DNA from: Pseudomonas simiae
GTDB taxonomy: Bacteria; Pseudomonadota; Gammaproteobacteria; Pseudomonadales; Pseudomonadaceae
Length of the DNA stretch: 64,000 nucleotides
Direction: 5' to 3'
Assembly (NCBI RefSeq): GCF_900111895.1
Contig: NZ_FOKB01000001.1
Coordinates: 625,177 to 689,176 of the forward strand
Shown here: positions 26,507-35,978 of the stretch, piece by piece
How positions within the stretch are numbered: the first letter of the stretch is position 1
Layout of the letters: every line of letters begins with the position of its first letter
Made by a program: the position numbers and the translations under genes
The notes under the pieces: generated by a model
The model's database searches: none
What the model saw: only the letters and a program-made list of their open reading frames with translations
Told to the model about the DNA's origin: nothing

Positions 26507-26596
26507 TGTGGGAGCTGGCTTGCCTGCGATGACGGTGGGCCAATCAACAGGGATGTTGAATGTGCCCGCCCCATCGTAGGCGAGCCAGCTCCCACA
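26507..26596. repeat. REPIN, CGCAGGCAAGCC subtype
   Basis: TGTGGGAGCTGGCTTGCCTG and its inverted partner GGCGAGCCAGCTCCCACA bracket a spacer of about 45 bp. Both arms are of the GGCTTGCCTGCGATG type, unlike the leuD REPIN. It lies between the SPOR gene and cvpA. Confidence 0.85.
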
Positions 26597-26730
26597 TTTG
26601 TTTTGTGGTGGGCTTGAGATCGGATTCGCTCGCCCCAACTGACTGATTTGCAAGGCACTGACAATCACAGCTTACCGACAGCCCGACGCTCTGCTAAAAT
26701 GCGCCGCCTTATCTGTCCGTAGGCTCAAAC

Positions 26731-27288
26731 GTGCCATTTACCTGGGTTGACTGGGCGATCGTTGCAATCGTCGCCATCTCCGCTTTGATCAGTCTAAGCC
26801 GCGGCTTCGTCAAAGAAGCACTGTCGTTGCTGACCTGGATCATCGCAGGAGTCGTAGCCTGGATGTTCGGCGGTTCATTGTCGGTCTACCTGGCCGGATA
26901 CATCGAGACACCTTCGGCTCGCGTCATCGCGGGCTGCGCCATCATGTTCATCGCCACGCTGCTGGTGGGAGCAATGGTCAATTATCTTATTGGCGAGTTG
27001 ATACGTGTCACCGGCCTCTCCGGGACCGATCGATTTCTCGGCATGGCCTTCGGCGCCGCGCGTGGCGCGTTGCTGGTGGTCGTGGCGGTCGGGCTGTTGA
27101 GCCTGGGGCCGGTACAGCAGGATTCGTGGTGGCAGGAGTCGGTACTCGTGCCAAAATTTCTATTGGTTGCAGATTGGTCCAAGAACCTCATTCTGGGGTG
27201 GAGCAGTCAGTGGCTGGCCAGCGGAATCAGCGTACCCGCTGATCTTCCGTTCAAGGAACACCTCTTACCGGCCAAAACGCCTCAGTAA
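26731..27288 (+). CDS. cvpA: CvpA family membrane protein
   Basis: 185-aa inner-membrane protein with four predicted hydrophobic segments. It starts MPFTWVDWAIVAIVAISALI and has the family's SRGFVKEALSLLTW stretch. CvpA is linked to colicin V export and envelope tolerance and commonly sits before purF, as here (41 bp). The start is GTG 26731; no better ATG is available. Confidence 0.94.
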   Translation: MPFTWVDWAIVAIVAISALISLSRGFVKEALSLLTWIIAGVVAWMFGGSLSVYLAGYIETPSARVIAGCAIMFIATLLVGAMVNYLIGELIRVTGLSGTDRFLGMAFGAARGALLVVVAVGLLSLGPVQQDSWWQESVLVPKFLLVADWSKNLILGWSSQWLASGISVPADLPFKEHLLPAKTPQ

Positions 27289-27329
27289 GCTGTGTTCAGT
27301 CAAGATTCATTAAGTAGGGGTTGCGTCGC

Positions 27330-28835
27330 ATGTGTGGCATCGTCGGTATCGTCGGTAAGTCGAACGTCAATCAGGCGCTGTATGACGCGCTAACCGTCCT
27401 CCAGCACCGCGGCCAGGACGCTGCCGGTATTGTGACCAGCCACGACGGCCGGTTATTCCTGCGCAAGGACAATGGTCTGGTGCGTGACGTGTTCCACCAA
27501 CGTCACATGCAGCGCCTCGTCGGGCACATGGGCATTGGCCATGTGCGTTACCCGACTGCCGGTAGCTCGACGTCGGCCGAAGCTCAACCGTTTTACGTCA
27601 ACTCGCCTTACGGCATCACCTTGGCGCACAACGGTAACCTGACCAACGTTGAACAGCTGGCCAAGGAGATTTACGAATCTGACCTGCGCCACGTCAACAC
27701 CAACTCCGACTCGGAGGTGCTGCTCAACGTGTTCGCCCACGAGCTGGCCCAGCGCGGCAAGCTGCAGCCGACCGAAGAAGATGTGTTCGCTGCCGTCACC
27801 GACGTGCATAACCGTTGCGTCGGTGGTTATGCGGTAGTGGCCATGGTCACCGGTTATGGCATCGTCGGCTTCCGTGACCCCCACGGCATTCGTCCGATCG
27901 TGTTCGGCCAGCGTCATACCGACGAAGGCGTCGAGTACATGATCGCGTCCGAAAGCGTGTCCCTGGACGTGCTGGGCTTCACCCTGATCCGCGACCTCGC
28001 GCCAGGCGAAGCGGTTTACATCACCGAAGACGGAAAGCTGCACACCCGTCAGTGCGCCGTGGCGCCGAAACTCACCCCGTGCATCTTCGAACACGTCTAC
28101 CTGGCGCGTCCGGATTCGATCATCGACGGTGTTTCGGTGTACAAGGCGCGTCTGCGCATGGGCGAGAAGCTGGCCGAGAAGATCCTGCGCGAGCGTCCTG
28201 AACACGACATCGACGTGGTGATCCCGATCCCGGATACCAGCCGCACCGCTGCGCTGGAGTTGGCCAACCACTTGGGCGTCAAGTTCCGCGAAGGCTTCGT
28301 GAAGAACCGCTACATCGGCCGTACCTTCATCATGCCGGGCCAGGCTGCGCGCAAGAAGTCGGTGCGCCAGAAGCTCAACGCCATCGAGCTGGAGTTCCGC
28401 GGCAAGAACGTGATGCTGGTGGATGACTCCATTGTGCGCGGTACTACCTGCAAGCAGATCATCCAGATGGCCCGCGAAGCCGGTGCTAAAAACGTGTACT
28501 TCTGTTCCGCAGCGCCTGCCGTGCGTTACCCGAACGTCTACGGCATCGACATGCCGAGCGCCCATGAACTGATCGCTCACAACCGTTCGACCCAGGACGT
28601 GGCCGACCTGATCGGCGCCGATTGGCTGATCTACCAGGACCTGCCGGACCTGATCGAGGCGGTTGGCGGTGGCAAGATCAAGATCGACCAGTTCGACTGC
28701 GCCGTGTTCGACGGCAAGTACGTGACCGGTGATGTCGACGAGACCTACCTGAACAAGATCGAGCAGGCGCGCAACGACTCCTCGAAGATCAAGACCCAGG
28801 CGGTCAGCGCGATCATCGACCTGTACAACAACTGA
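27330..28835 (+). CDS. purF: amidophosphoribosyltransferase
   Basis: 501-aa enzyme committing PRPP to purine synthesis. The N-terminal nucleophile Cys follows the initiator Met (MCGIVGIVG), with the glutaminase domain to about 230. The PRTase domain has [13 protein letters not shown] as its PRPP loop. ATG 27330 must be the start since Cys2 has to be exposed. A terminator follows at once. Confidence 0.98.
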   Translation: MCGIVGIVGKSNVNQALYDALTVLQHRGQDAAGIVTSHDGRLFLRKDNGLVRDVFHQRHMQRLVGHMGIGHVRYPTAGSSTSAEAQPFYVNSPYGITLAHNGNLTNVEQLAKEIYESDLRHVNTNSDSEVLLNVFAHELAQRGKLQPTEEDVFAAVTDVHNRCVGGYAVVAMVTGYGIVGFRDPHGIRPIVFGQRHTDEGVEYMIASESVSLDVLGFTLIRDLAPGEAVYITEDGKLHTRQCAVAPKLTPCIFEHVYLARPDSIIDGVSVYKARLRMGEKLAEKILRERPEHDIDVVIPIPDTSRTAALELANHLGVKFREGFVKNRYIGRTFIMPGQAARKKSVRQKLNAIELEFRGKNVMLVDDSIVRGTTCKQIIQMAREAGAKNVYFCSAAPAVRYPNVYGIDMPSAHELIAHNRSTQDVADLIGADWLIYQDLPDLIEAVGGGKIKIDQFDCAVFDGKYVTGDVDETYLNKIEQARNDSSKIKTQAVSAIIDLYNN

Positions 28836-28840
28836 GTGAC

Positions 28841-28866
28841 AACCGGCCCTGAGGGGCCGGTTTTGT
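28841..28866 (+). terminator. purF terminator
   Basis: AACCGGCCC and GGGCCGGTT form a tight stem just after the purF stop, followed by TTTTG. Confidence 0.9.
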
Positions 28867-28900
28867 ATCTTAAATAAAGAATTGAGTAAGGAGTCGCAGC

Positions 28901-30112
28901 ATGAGTCAGGAATGGGATGCCGGTCGGTTGGACAGCGACCTCGATGGCGTAGCTTTCGATACCCTGGCTGTGCGCGCTGGCCAGCATCGCACCCCGGAAG
29001 GTGAGCACGGTGATCCGATGTTCTTCACCTCCAGCTACGTGTTTCGTACCGCTGCCGACGCCGCTGCGCGCTTTGCTGGCGAAGTGCCGGGCAACGTGTA
29101 TTCGCGTTATACCAACCCGACTGTGCGCGCGTTCGAAGAGCGTATCGCAGCGCTGGAAGGCGCTGAGCAGGCAGTGGCCACGGCCACCGGCATGGCGGCC
29201 ATCCTGGCGGTGGTGATGAGCCTGTGCAGTGCCGGCGACCACGTGCTGGTGTCGCGCAGCGTGTTCGGTTCGACCATCAGTCTGTTCGAAAAGTACTTCA
29301 AGCGTTTCGGCATCGAAGTGGACTACGTGCCCCTGGCGGACCTGTCTGGCTGGGATGCGGCGATCAAGGCCAACACCAAGTTGCTGTTCGTCGAATCGCC
29401 GTCCAACCCATTGGCCGAGCTGGTGGATATCTCCGCATTGTCCGAAGTGGCACATGCCAAGGGCGCCATGCTGGTGGTCGACAACTGCTTCTGCACTCCG
29501 GCGCTGCAACAGCCGTTGAAGCTGGGCGCGGACATCGTCGTGCACTCGGCCACCAAGTTCATCGACGGCCAGGGTCGTTGCATGGGCGGCGTGGTTGCGG
29601 GGCGCAGCGAGCAGATGAAAGAAGTCGTCGGCTTCCTGCGCACGGCTGGCCCGACCTTGAGCCCGTTCAACGCCTGGATCTTCCTGAAGGGCCTGGAAAC
29701 CCTCAGCCTGCGGATGAAGGCCCACTGCGCCAACGCTCAGGCCCTGGCCGAGTGGCTAGAGCAGCAGGACGGTATCGAGAAGGTGCATTACGCCGGCCTC
29801 AAGAGCCACCCGCAACATGAGTTGGCCCAGCGCCAGCAGCGTGGTTTCGGTGCCGTCGTGAGCTTTGAAGTGAAGGGCGGCAAAGAGGGCGCCTGGCGCT
29901 TTATCGATGCGACCCGTCTGATTTCCATCACCGCTAACCTGGGTGATAGCAAGACCACTATTACCCACCCGAGCACCACCTCCCACGGGCGCCTGGCGCC
30001 GCAGGAGCGTGAAGCGGCCGGTATCCGTGACAGCCTGATCCGCATTGCAGTGGGCCTGGAAGACGTCGCTGACCTGCAAGCTGACCTGGCTCGTGGGCTG
30101 GCGGCCTTGTGA
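28901..30112 (+). CDS. metZ: O-succinylhomoserine sulfhydrylase
   Basis: 403-aa PLP enzyme of the Cys/Met-metabolism family, making homocysteine directly from O-succinylhomoserine and sulfide. The PLP lysine is Lys219 in [26 protein letters not shown] and [10 protein letters not shown] are family blocks. The context (cvpA-purF-metZ) matches other pseudomonads where this enzyme replaces trans-sulfuration. GTAAGGAGTC gives a strong ribosome-binding site. An SDR gene overlaps or follows directly. Confidence 0.96.
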   Translation: MSQEWDAGRLDSDLDGVAFDTLAVRAGQHRTPEGEHGDPMFFTSSYVFRTAADAAARFAGEVPGNVYSRYTNPTVRAFEERIAALEGAEQAVATATGMAAILAVVMSLCSAGDHVLVSRSVFGSTISLFEKYFKRFGIEVDYVPLADLSGWDAAIKANTKLLFVESPSNPLAELVDISALSEVAHAKGAMLVVDNCFCTPALQQPLKLGADIVVHSATKFIDGQGRCMGGVVAGRSEQMKEVVGFLRTAGPTLSPFNAWIFLKGLETLSLRMKAHCANAQALAEWLEQQDGIEKVHYAGLKSHPQHELAQRQQRGFGAVVSFEVKGGKEGAWRFIDATRLISITANLGDSKTTITHPSTTSHGRLAPQEREAAGIRDSLIRIAVGLEDVADLQADLARGLAAL

Positions 30113-30123
30113 TCGAGTGGTCC

Positions 30124-30888
30124 ATGGAAGCCGCGGCAGCCAGCAATGGGCGCGTCGCGCTGGTGACGGGGGCGGCGCGGGGCATTGGCCTCGGCATTGC
30201 CGCGTGGCTGATCAGCGAAGGCTGGCAGGTGGTGTTGACCGACCTGGACCGCGAGCGCGGCTCCAAGGTGTCCAAGGTGCTGGGCGAAAACGCCTGGTTC
30301 ATCAGCATGGACGTGGCCGACGAAAAACAGGTGGCCCAGGGGGTCGCCGAGGTATTGGGGCAGTTTGGGCGCCTGGATGCGCTGGTCTGCAATGCCGCGG
30401 TGGCTGACCCTCGCAACATCACCTTGGAAAGCCTCGACCTGGCTTACTGGAATCGGGTGCTCGCCGTGAACCTCAGTGGGCCCATGTTGCTGGCCAAGCA
30501 TTGCGCGCCTTACCTGCGTGCCCATGGTGGTGCCATCGTCAACTTGGCATCGACCCGGGCTGGCCAGTCTGAGCCGGACACTGAGGCCTATGCGGCAAGC
30601 AAAGGTGGCCTGCTGGCGCTCACGCATGCCTTGGCGATGAGTCTGGGGCCGGAAGTGCGGGTCAATGCGGTCAGTCCCGGCTGGATCGATGCGCGCGACC
30701 CTGCTGCGCGCCGCGCTGCGCCGTTGAGTGATGCCGATCACGCTCAGCATCCGGCGGGCAGGGTGGGGACTGTAGAAGACGTGGCGGCGATGGTGGCGTG
30801 GCTGCTGTCGCGCCAGGCGGGGTTTGTCACCGGGCAAGAGTTTGTCGTGGACGGTGGCATGAGCAAGAAGATGATTTACAGCGAGTAG
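30124..30888 (+). CDS. short-chain dehydrogenase/reductase
   Basis: 254-aa classical [11 protein letters not shown] (15-22) binds the nucleotide; the acidic TDLD after the second strand suggests NAD(H) preference. CNAAV, Ser143 and Tyr156-x3-Lys160 form the catalytic set. ATG 30124 is chosen; a GTG at 30109 overlaps the metZ stop and would add five residues. It is probably co-transcribed with metZ. The substrate is unknown. Confidence 0.92.
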   Translation: MEAAAASNGRVALVTGAARGIGLGIAAWLISEGWQVVLTDLDRERGSKVSKVLGENAWFISMDVADEKQVAQGVAEVLGQFGRLDALVCNAAVADPRNITLESLDLAYWNRVLAVNLSGPMLLAKHCAPYLRAHGGAIVNLASTRAGQSEPDTEAYAASKGGLLALTHALAMSLGPEVRVNAVSPGWIDARDPAARRAAPLSDADHAQHPAGRVGTVEDVAAMVAWLLSRQAGFVTGQEFVVDGGMSKKMIYSE

Positions 30889-30945
30889 GGTGGGTAGCCG
30901 TCTTGAAGCAATTTTGTCTTTTTCAGAAAAACTTCAAGCAGGCTA

Positions 30946-30974
30946 TTGACTTAGGTCCGTTACCTGCGTAAATT
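30946..30974 (+). promoter_or_regulatory. sigma-70 promoter for the tRNA-Val/tRNA-Asp cluster
   Basis: TTGACT and TAAATT are separated by exactly 17 bp, 21 bp before the first tRNA. The region is A+T-rich, and the tRNA genes follow with no other promoter visible. Confidence 0.75.
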
Positions 30975-30995
30975 TCGCGGCCTCAACGAAGCAAA

Positions 30996-31071
30996 GGGTG
31001 ATTAGCTCAGCTGGGAGAGCATCTGCCTTACAAGCAGAGGGTCGGCGGTTCGATCCCGTCATCACCCACCA
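30996..31071 (+). tRNA. tRNA-Val (TAC)
   Basis: 76-nt cloverleaf with encoded CCA. Acceptor GGGTGAT pairs with ATCACCC; the anticodon stem-loop CTGCCTTACAAGCAG carries TAC. First gene of a three-tRNA cluster. Confidence 0.97.
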
Positions 31072-31126
31072 CTTCTTGAGAGTTTTGCCTCAGGGCAAGA
31101 CGCAACGTTAAAGGTTGCACCGACGC

Positions 31127-31203
31127 GCAGCGGTAGTTCAGTCGGTTAGAATACCGGCCTGTCACGCCGGGGGTCGCGGGTTCGAGTCCCGTCCGCTGCG
31201 CCA
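31127..31203 (+). tRNA. tRNA-Asp (GTC), copy 1
   Basis: 77-nt cloverleaf with encoded CCA. GCAGCGG pairs with CCGCTGC; the anticodon loop CTGTCAC carries GTC. Identical to the second copy downstream. Confidence 0.97.
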
Positions 31204-31308
31204 TATTTTCCAGGTCTGATTCGTCAGGCTTGAGATTGAACAGTCAAGGCTGAACGATCAGATGTTTAAAGACGGTTGAGGCTTTACGCACAGCCGGTCA
31301 AGCGATAC

Positions 31309-31385
31309 GCAGCGGTAGTTCAGTCGGTTAGAATACCGGCCTGTCACGCCGGGGGTCGCGGGTTCGAGTCCCGTCCGCTGCGCCA
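31309..31385 (+). tRNA. tRNA-Asp (GTC), copy 2
   Basis: Identical in all 77 positions to copy 1, and both are followed by TAT. The spacer between the copies is 105 bp. Tandem duplication kept by gene conversion is likely. Confidence 0.97.
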
Positions 31386-31459
31386 TATCTGCCTCAAGGC
31401 CCACTGAACGCCTTGAAGCACAAAGCAAGCCTCTGGCTACTTTGATCCGATAGCAAAGG

Positions 31460-31485
31460 CCCTGGTCGAAAGACCGGGGTTTTTT
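31460..31485 (+). terminator. terminator of the tRNA cluster
   Basis: CCCTGGTC and GACCGGGG form an 8-bp stem with a GAAA loop, followed by six T residues. Confidence 0.92.
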
Positions 31486-31582
31486 GTGCCTGCGATTTGA
31501 TAATGCGACCCGTGGGATCCTGATTGCGGGCGATGGCGTCAGTTAAATCGCCATCGACCGCAAGCGGGCTACCGGTTCCGAG

Positions 31583-32866
31583 TCAGAATCCCAATTTGTC
31601 GCGTAGCCCGTAATACCAGGCACCCATTGCCGCAAAGGGCGTGCGCAGCAGTTGCCCGCCCGGGAACGGGTAGTGCGGCAGGTCGGCAAACGCATCAAAG
31701 CGCTCTGCCTGGCCTCTGAGCGCTTCGGCCAGTACCTTGCCCGCCAGGTGTGTGTACGTTACGCCATGACCACTGCAGCCCTGTGAGTAGTAGATGTTGT
31801 CGCCCAGGCGTCCCACTTGCGGCAAGCGCGACAGGGTCAGCAGGAAATTGCCGGTCCAGGCGTAGTCGATCTTCACATCCTTGAGTTGCGGAAAAGCCTT
31901 GAGCATCTTCGGACGGATGATCGCCTCGATATTGGCCGGGTCGCGCGCGCCGTACACCACGCCACCGCCGAAGATCAGGCGCTTGTCGCTGGTGAGTCGG
32001 TAGTAGTCGAGCAAATAGTTGCAGTCTTCGACGCAGTAATCCTGCGGCAGCAGGGTTTTTGCCAGTTCGTCACCCAGAGGAGCGGTAGTGATCACTTGCG
32101 TGCCGCAGGGCATCGACTTGGCCGCCAGCTCCGGCACCAGGTTGCCCAGGTAGGCATTGCCCGCGACGATGATGAACTTGGCCCTGACCTTGCCCTGCGC
32201 GGTGTGTACCACTGGATTTGCGCCGCGCTCGATCCGCACTGCCGCCGATTGTTCGTAGATCGTACCACCCAGGGATTCCACGGCCGCGGCTTCGCCGAGT
32301 GCCAGGTTGAGCGGGTGGATATGCCCGCCGCTCATGTCCAGCAAGCCACCTACATAGTTGTCACAGGCCACCACTTCGCGGATACGGCGTTCGTCCAGCA
32401 GCTCCAGTTGAGTGTGGCCGTAACGCTCCCACAGACGCTTCTGCGACTCCAGGTGGCCCATGTGCTTGCTGTTGAGCGCGGCGAATACGCCGCCGTCCTT
32501 CAGGTCGCACTGGATCTGATATTTGGCTACTCGCTCGCGGATGATCTTGCCGCCTTCAAACGCCATTTGGCCCAACAGTTGCGCTTGCTTGGGCCCGACG
32601 CTGCGCTCGATCACATCGATATCACGGCTGTAGCTGTTGACGATCTGCCCACCGTTGCGGCCCGAGGCGCCAAACCCCACCTTGGCGGCTTCCAGCACGG
32701 TGACGCGAAAACCGTTCTCCAGCAGAAACAGGGCACTGGAGAGGCCGGTATAGCCGGCACCGATCACACACACATCGGTTTCGACTTCGCCTTGAAGTAC
32801 CGGGCGAGGCGGAACGGCATTCGCGGAAGCGGCGTAATACGACTGGGGGTAGGGGGTGTTCGCCAT
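31583..32866 (-). CDS. FAD-dependent oxidoreductase, PuuB (gamma-glutamylputrescine oxidase)-like
   Basis: 427-aa DAO-family flavoenzyme. The dinucleotide-binding motif VCVIGAGYTGLSSALFL is at about 32-48, followed by GFGASGRNGGQIVNSY, typical of PuuB/OrdL proteins. GHGVTYTHLAGKVLAEAL near the C-terminus closes the FAD site. In the putrescine pathway PuuB oxidises gamma-glutamylputrescine; no other puu gene is in the window, so the substrate stays open. ATG 32866 with CAGAGGTTCC upstream. It is transcribed alone. Confidence 0.88.
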   Translation of the reverse strand: MANTPYPQSYYAASANAVPPRPVLQGEVETDVCVIGAGYTGLSSALFLLENGFRVTVLEAAKVGFGASGRNGGQIVNSYSRDIDVIERSVGPKQAQLLGQMAFEGGKIIRERVAKYQIQCDLKDGGVFAALNSKHMGHLESQKRLWERYGHTQLELLDERRIREVVACDNYVGGLLDMSGGHIHPLNLALGEAAAVESLGGTIYEQSAAVRIERGANPVVHTAQGKVRAKFIIVAGNAYLGNLVPELAAKSMPCGTQVITTAPLGDELAKTLLPQDYCVEDCNYLLDYYRLTSDKRLIFGGGVVYGARDPANIEAIIRPKMLKAFPQLKDVKIDYAWTGNFLLTLSRLPQVGRLGDNIYYSQGCSGHGVTYTHLAGKVLAEALRGQAERFDAFADLPHYPFPGGQLLRTPFAAMGAWYYGLRDKLGF

Positions 32867-33009
32867 CCTGGAACCTCTGTTTTATATTTTTTACGAGTGC
32901 GTCGATCCTACCTGAGTTGAAAATTGCCTGCCAGCCACCCGAAATTCACGGGTGTGCTCCCCGCAAATAAAAAATTCGCATATTCATAGGGTTAGCTGCA
33001 AAAAAGATG

Positions 33010-33037
33010 TTGACACCCCTCCGGAATTCCGTAGAAT
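33010..33037 (+). promoter_or_regulatory. sigma-70 promoter of tRNA-Val (GAC)
   Basis: Consensus TTGACA, 16-bp spacer, TAGAAT, ending 13 bp before the tRNA. Confidence 0.82.
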
Positions 33038-33050
33038 GCCGCCTCACAGC

Positions 33051-33127
33051 AGGCACGTAGCTCAGTTGGTTAGAGCACCACCTTGACATGGTGGGGGTCG
33101 TTGGTTCGAGTCCAATCGCGCCTACCA
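33051..33127 (+). tRNA. tRNA-Val (GAC)
   Basis: 77-nt cloverleaf with encoded CCA. The anticodon stem-loop CCACCTTGACATGGTGG carries GAC. The acceptor AGGCACG against CGCGCCT leaves one A-C mismatch at the fifth pair. It has its own promoter and terminator, so it is expressed as a single gene. Confidence 0.95.
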
Positions 33128-33156
33128 AACAAAATCCGCTCTGCTGGGCGGTCTAG

Positions 33157-33186
33157 AAGGGCTCACCGAAAGGTGGGCCCTTTTTT
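33157..33186 (+). terminator. terminator of tRNA-Val (GAC)
   Basis: GGGCTCACC and GGTGGGCCC form a 9-bp stem with a GAAA loop, followed by six T residues. Confidence 0.93.
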
Positions 33187-33385
33187 GTTGTCCTGGATTT
33201 CTTCAGAACGTTTGCAAGACACCCCTCTCAGAACGCCAAAGTAAAGAACACGACGTGCAGGATGATCTGCAGTCAGGCGCTGCCCTCCGGTTGCCGGACG
33301 CAGCGAATAGGGTCGGAAATGCGGAACTAAAATCGGCAATCCCGTCTACATTTCAAGGGGGAGTTCCCTTTCGGAGAAGACGATC

Positions 33386-33847
33386 ATGTTTAAAGCTCGC
33401 TCGCTTGTATCCGCGGTTACCTGTCTTGTATTGGCCGTGGGTTCGGTGACGGCCCTGGCCGATCCTGGCAACGGTAAAGGCCAAGGCAATGGGAAAGGCA
33501 ATTCACAAGGCGGCCAAGGCCATGGCAACCAGGGCAACAAGGGGAAAGGTTCCAGCGCAAGTGATTGGGATCACGGGCCCAGCATTGACCGGGGCGGTGT
33601 GCTGGGCGTGATCGGTGGCTATCGTGACTATTGGCGCCCAGGCCCTTCACTGCCACCCGGAATACAGAAGAATCTCGCTAGAGGAAAGCCGCTTCCACCT
33701 GGCATCGCCAAAAAGCTGGATGGCCGGTTGCTGGGCAGGTTGCCCCATTACGACGGCTACGAGTGGCAACAAGCGGGCACTGATTTGATACTGGTAGCCA
33801 TCGCCTCAGGCATCATTTACGAGGTGCTCAACGGAGCGTTCGATTAA
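33386..33847 (+). CDS. CigR-like exported protein
   Basis: 153-aa protein with a signal peptide (about 1-26, ending VTALA). A low-complexity Gly/Asn/Lys/Gln stretch (about 27-58) follows, then a conserved region with two copies of a PPGI-x-KxL motif (LPPGIQKNL and LPPGIAKKL), and a hydrophobic C-terminal segment (DLILVAIASGIIYEVL). This layout matches the CigR family; Salmonella CigR is a SPI-linked type III effector with anti-virulence effect, but most family members are uncharacterised envelope proteins. GGAGAAGACGATC precedes the ATG. Its stop overlaps that of a small convergent frame. Confidence 0.82.
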   Translation: MFKARSLVSAVTCLVLAVGSVTALADPGNGKGQGNGKGNSQGGQGHGNQGNKGKGSSASDWDHGPSIDRGGVLGVIGGYRDYWRPGPSLPPGIQKNLARGKPLPPGIAKKLDGRLLGRLPHYDGYEWQQAGTDLILVAIASGIIYEVLNGAFD

Positions 33848-34005
33848 GTCGATAAGGGTTCGATTCTCTCCTCGCCAGGGTCTTTCTGGGTGGCGAGCAG
33901 GCTTTTATTACGGAATTCCCGCGCCACGTTGTCGGGTGTCTCACCTTCGTGGCGCGGGGGCTTGAGCCAGCTGGACAGCGGTTTGAAGATTGCCACGGCA
34001 AGCAT
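33844..34005 (-). CDS. small hypothetical protein (possible)
   Basis: A 53-aa frame starting MLAVAIFKPLSSWLK and ending IEPLST. The middle is charged (PRHEGETPDNVAREFRNK) and looks protein-like. Its stop shares bases with the cigR-like stop in a tail-to-tail arrangement. No convincing ribosome-binding site precedes the ATG, and the family is not recognised. It may be a real small gene or chance. Confidence 0.4.
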   Translation of the reverse strand: MLAVAIFKPLSSWLKPPRHEGETPDNVAREFRNKSLLATQKDPGEERIEPLST

Positions 34006-34307
34006 GCGGGCAGTGATGCCGACGCACCCCGAAGGACGAGGCCCCTTTTGGTGGGGCGGCAGCCTCAGCCGCTTCCCTCCAGAACAATCCATAACGCTTC
34101 AATCACCGACAAAATTTATTGGTTCGCAGCAACAATTTTTCTTGTTGGACACCTCCCGCCCCAGGCAGCAAAGTTGCCGCCACTGACGCTCGACCTTTCG
34201 GGTCAACAATAAAAAACCGAGCCGACTGCACGCCCATTCTTGCTGTGAACCCGTTGTTCACATCCTGCTGTAATGGCGCCGCAGCGCGCATTTAAGGACC
34301 TCACGCC
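34006..34307. other. non-coding region before the DUF969 operon
   Basis: A stretch of moderate A+T content that must hold the promoter of the DUF969 operon. An imperfect dyad (GGGTTCACAG-like around GAACCCGTTGTTCACA) lies near 34240-34265. No gene, tRNA or clear terminator was recognised. Confidence 0.4.
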
Positions 34308-35024
34308 ATGCAAACTGTTGTGAACTTATGGCCGTTGATCGGCGTACTTGTGATCGTGGTTGGCTTTGTCTTGCGCTTCAACCCGCTGTTGGTGGTCACC
34401 GCCGCCGCTATCGCTACCGGGCTTGCTGCCCATTTCCCTCTAGAAAAAATTCTCGCGACCATGGGCGATGGCTTCCTTCAGACCCGTGCCCTGCAATTGA
34501 TCCTCCTGTTGCCCCTGGCGGTCATCGGCCTGCTGGAGCGTCATGGGCTGCGCCTGCATGCGCAGAACTGGATTGCGCGGTTCGAGCGCGCCACGGTGGG
34601 GCGTTTGTTGATCATCTATCTGTTTGTGCGCGAGTCCACGGCCGCCATGGGCTTGACCAGCCTGGGTGGACACCCGCAGATGGTGCGGCCACTGTTGGCT
34701 CCGATGGCCGAGGGCGCGGCGGAAAAACGCTACGGCAAGCTGCCGGACAAGTTGCGTCACAAGGTGTTGGCCATGTGCGCCGCGACGGACAACGTCGGCC
34801 TGTTCTTTGGTGAAGACATCTTTGTCGCCTTTGGCGCGATTGCCTTGATGCACACCTTCCTGCTTGGCTCGGGGATTGATGTGGAGCCACTGCACATTGC
34901 GGTATGGGGGATTCCGACGGCAATCTGCGCTTTCATCATCCACGCAATCCGCCTGCATCGGTTCGACCGAAGACTCACCCGTGAGATGACGCCTGCCGCC
35001 GCCTCGGTGGAGGCTGTGCAATGA
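34308..35024 (+). CDS. DUF969 family membrane protein (permease half)
   Basis: 238-aa integral membrane protein with about five hydrophobic segments, beginning VNLWPLIGVLVIVVGFVLRF. The block LFVRESTAAMGLTSLGGHPQMVRPLLAPMAEGAAEK is typical of DUF969, as is CAATDNVGLFFGEDIF. DUF969 and DUF979 always pair and are thought to form one transporter. GGACCTCACGCC precedes the ATG. It overlaps the next gene by 4 bp (ATGA). Confidence 0.88.
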   Translation: MQTVVNLWPLIGVLVIVVGFVLRFNPLLVVTAAAIATGLAAHFPLEKILATMGDGFLQTRALQLILLLPLAVIGLLERHGLRLHAQNWIARFERATVGRLLIIYLFVRESTAAMGLTSLGGHPQMVRPLLAPMAEGAAEKRYGKLPDKLRHKVLAMCAATDNVGLFFGEDIFVAFGAIALMHTFLLGSGIDVEPLHIAVWGIPTAICAFIIHAIRLHRFDRRLTREMTPAAASVEAVQ

Positions 35025-35971
35025 TTATTTCCATTCAATACCTGTACTGGCTGGCTGGCGTTCTGCTACTGATCACGGCGGGCATGATTGTGATGGACCG
35101 AACCCATCCAAAGCGCTGGTCCACTGCGCTGTTCTGGCTGTTGTTCGCCATTCCGTTCCTGATCGGTGAGCGTCTGCCGTCGGTGGCTATCGGCGCAGGC
35201 ATCGTGGTAATGGCACTGATCGCCGGCATGGGCGGCGTCGGTCGTGGCAAACATGTCGAACTGCATGACAAGGCATCCCGTGCCAGTGCCGGTCGCCTGG
35301 GTCATAAGCTGTTTATCCCGGCGTTGGCCATTCCCCTGACCACCGTCATCGGTTCGGTGTTGCTCAAGCACACAGAGATCGGCGGTGTCCCGCTGCTGGA
35401 CCCGAAAAACACCACCTTTGTGTCACTCGGCATCGGCTGCCTGATCGCTCTCGGCCTGGCCTGCTGGCTGACCCGTGATACGCCGGTGCAAGCCTTGCGT
35501 GAATCCCGTCGTCTGACTGAGGCACTTGGCTGGGCTATGGTGCTTCCGCAAATGCTGGCAATGTTGGGCTTACTGTTTAACGAAGCTGGGGTCGGTACGG
35601 CAGTCGCGCATGTCACCACCACCTATATCAACCTGGATTTCAAGTTGGTGGCGGTGATGGTCTATGTACTGGGCATGGCGTTGTTTACGGTGATCATGGG
35701 GAATGGCTTTGCGGCTTTCCCGGTGATGACGGGCGGCGTCGGCGTGCCGGTGCTGGTCGGTATCTACGGCGGTAACCCGGCGGTGATGGCGGCGATCGGC
35801 ATGTTTTCCGGCTATTGCGGTACCCTCATGACGCCGATGGCCGCCAACTTCAATATCGTGCCGGCGGCATTGCTCGAGCTGCCGGACAAGAACGCGGTGA
35901 TCAAGGCGCAGTTGCCGACTGCGTTGATGATGCTGGTGGTCAATATTGTACTGCTCTACCTGTTGATGTGA
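35021..35971 (+). CDS. DUF979 family membrane protein (permease half)
   Basis: 316-aa protein with eight to ten hydrophobic segments, partner of the preceding DUF969 protein. NGFAAFPVMTGGVGVPVLVG and GYCGTLMTPMAANFN are family-typical re-entrant-like segments, resembling ion-transporter-superfamily permeases. It starts in the stop codon of its partner, showing translational coupling. The pcp gene follows after 7 bp, hinting at pyroglutamate-related substrates. Confidence 0.88.
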   Translation: MIISIQYLYWLAGVLLLITAGMIVMDRTHPKRWSTALFWLLFAIPFLIGERLPSVAIGAGIVVMALIAGMGGVGRGKHVELHDKASRASAGRLGHKLFIPALAIPLTTVIGSVLLKHTEIGGVPLLDPKNTTFVSLGIGCLIALGLACWLTRDTPVQALRESRRLTEALGWAMVLPQMLAMLGLLFNEAGVGTAVAHVTTTYINLDFKLVAVMVYVLGMALFTVIMGNGFAAFPVMTGGVGVPVLVGIYGGNPAVMAAIGMFSGYCGTLMTPMAANFNIVPAALLELPDKNAVIKAQLPTALMMLVVNIVLLYLLM

Positions 35972-35978
35972 GGCCAGG

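Noticed and set aside
30902..30939. Inverted repeat CTTGAAG...CTTCAAG before the tRNA cluster
   Set aside because: The loop is over 20 nt and there is no T tract after it; it cannot be told from chance and may only weakly end the SDR transcript.
33323..33352. Possible second hrp box before the CigR-like gene (GGAACT, 17 nt, CTACATT)
   Set aside because: The -10 half differs at two of five fixed positions from CCACNNA and the spacing is at the upper limit; it is too weak to call without expression data.
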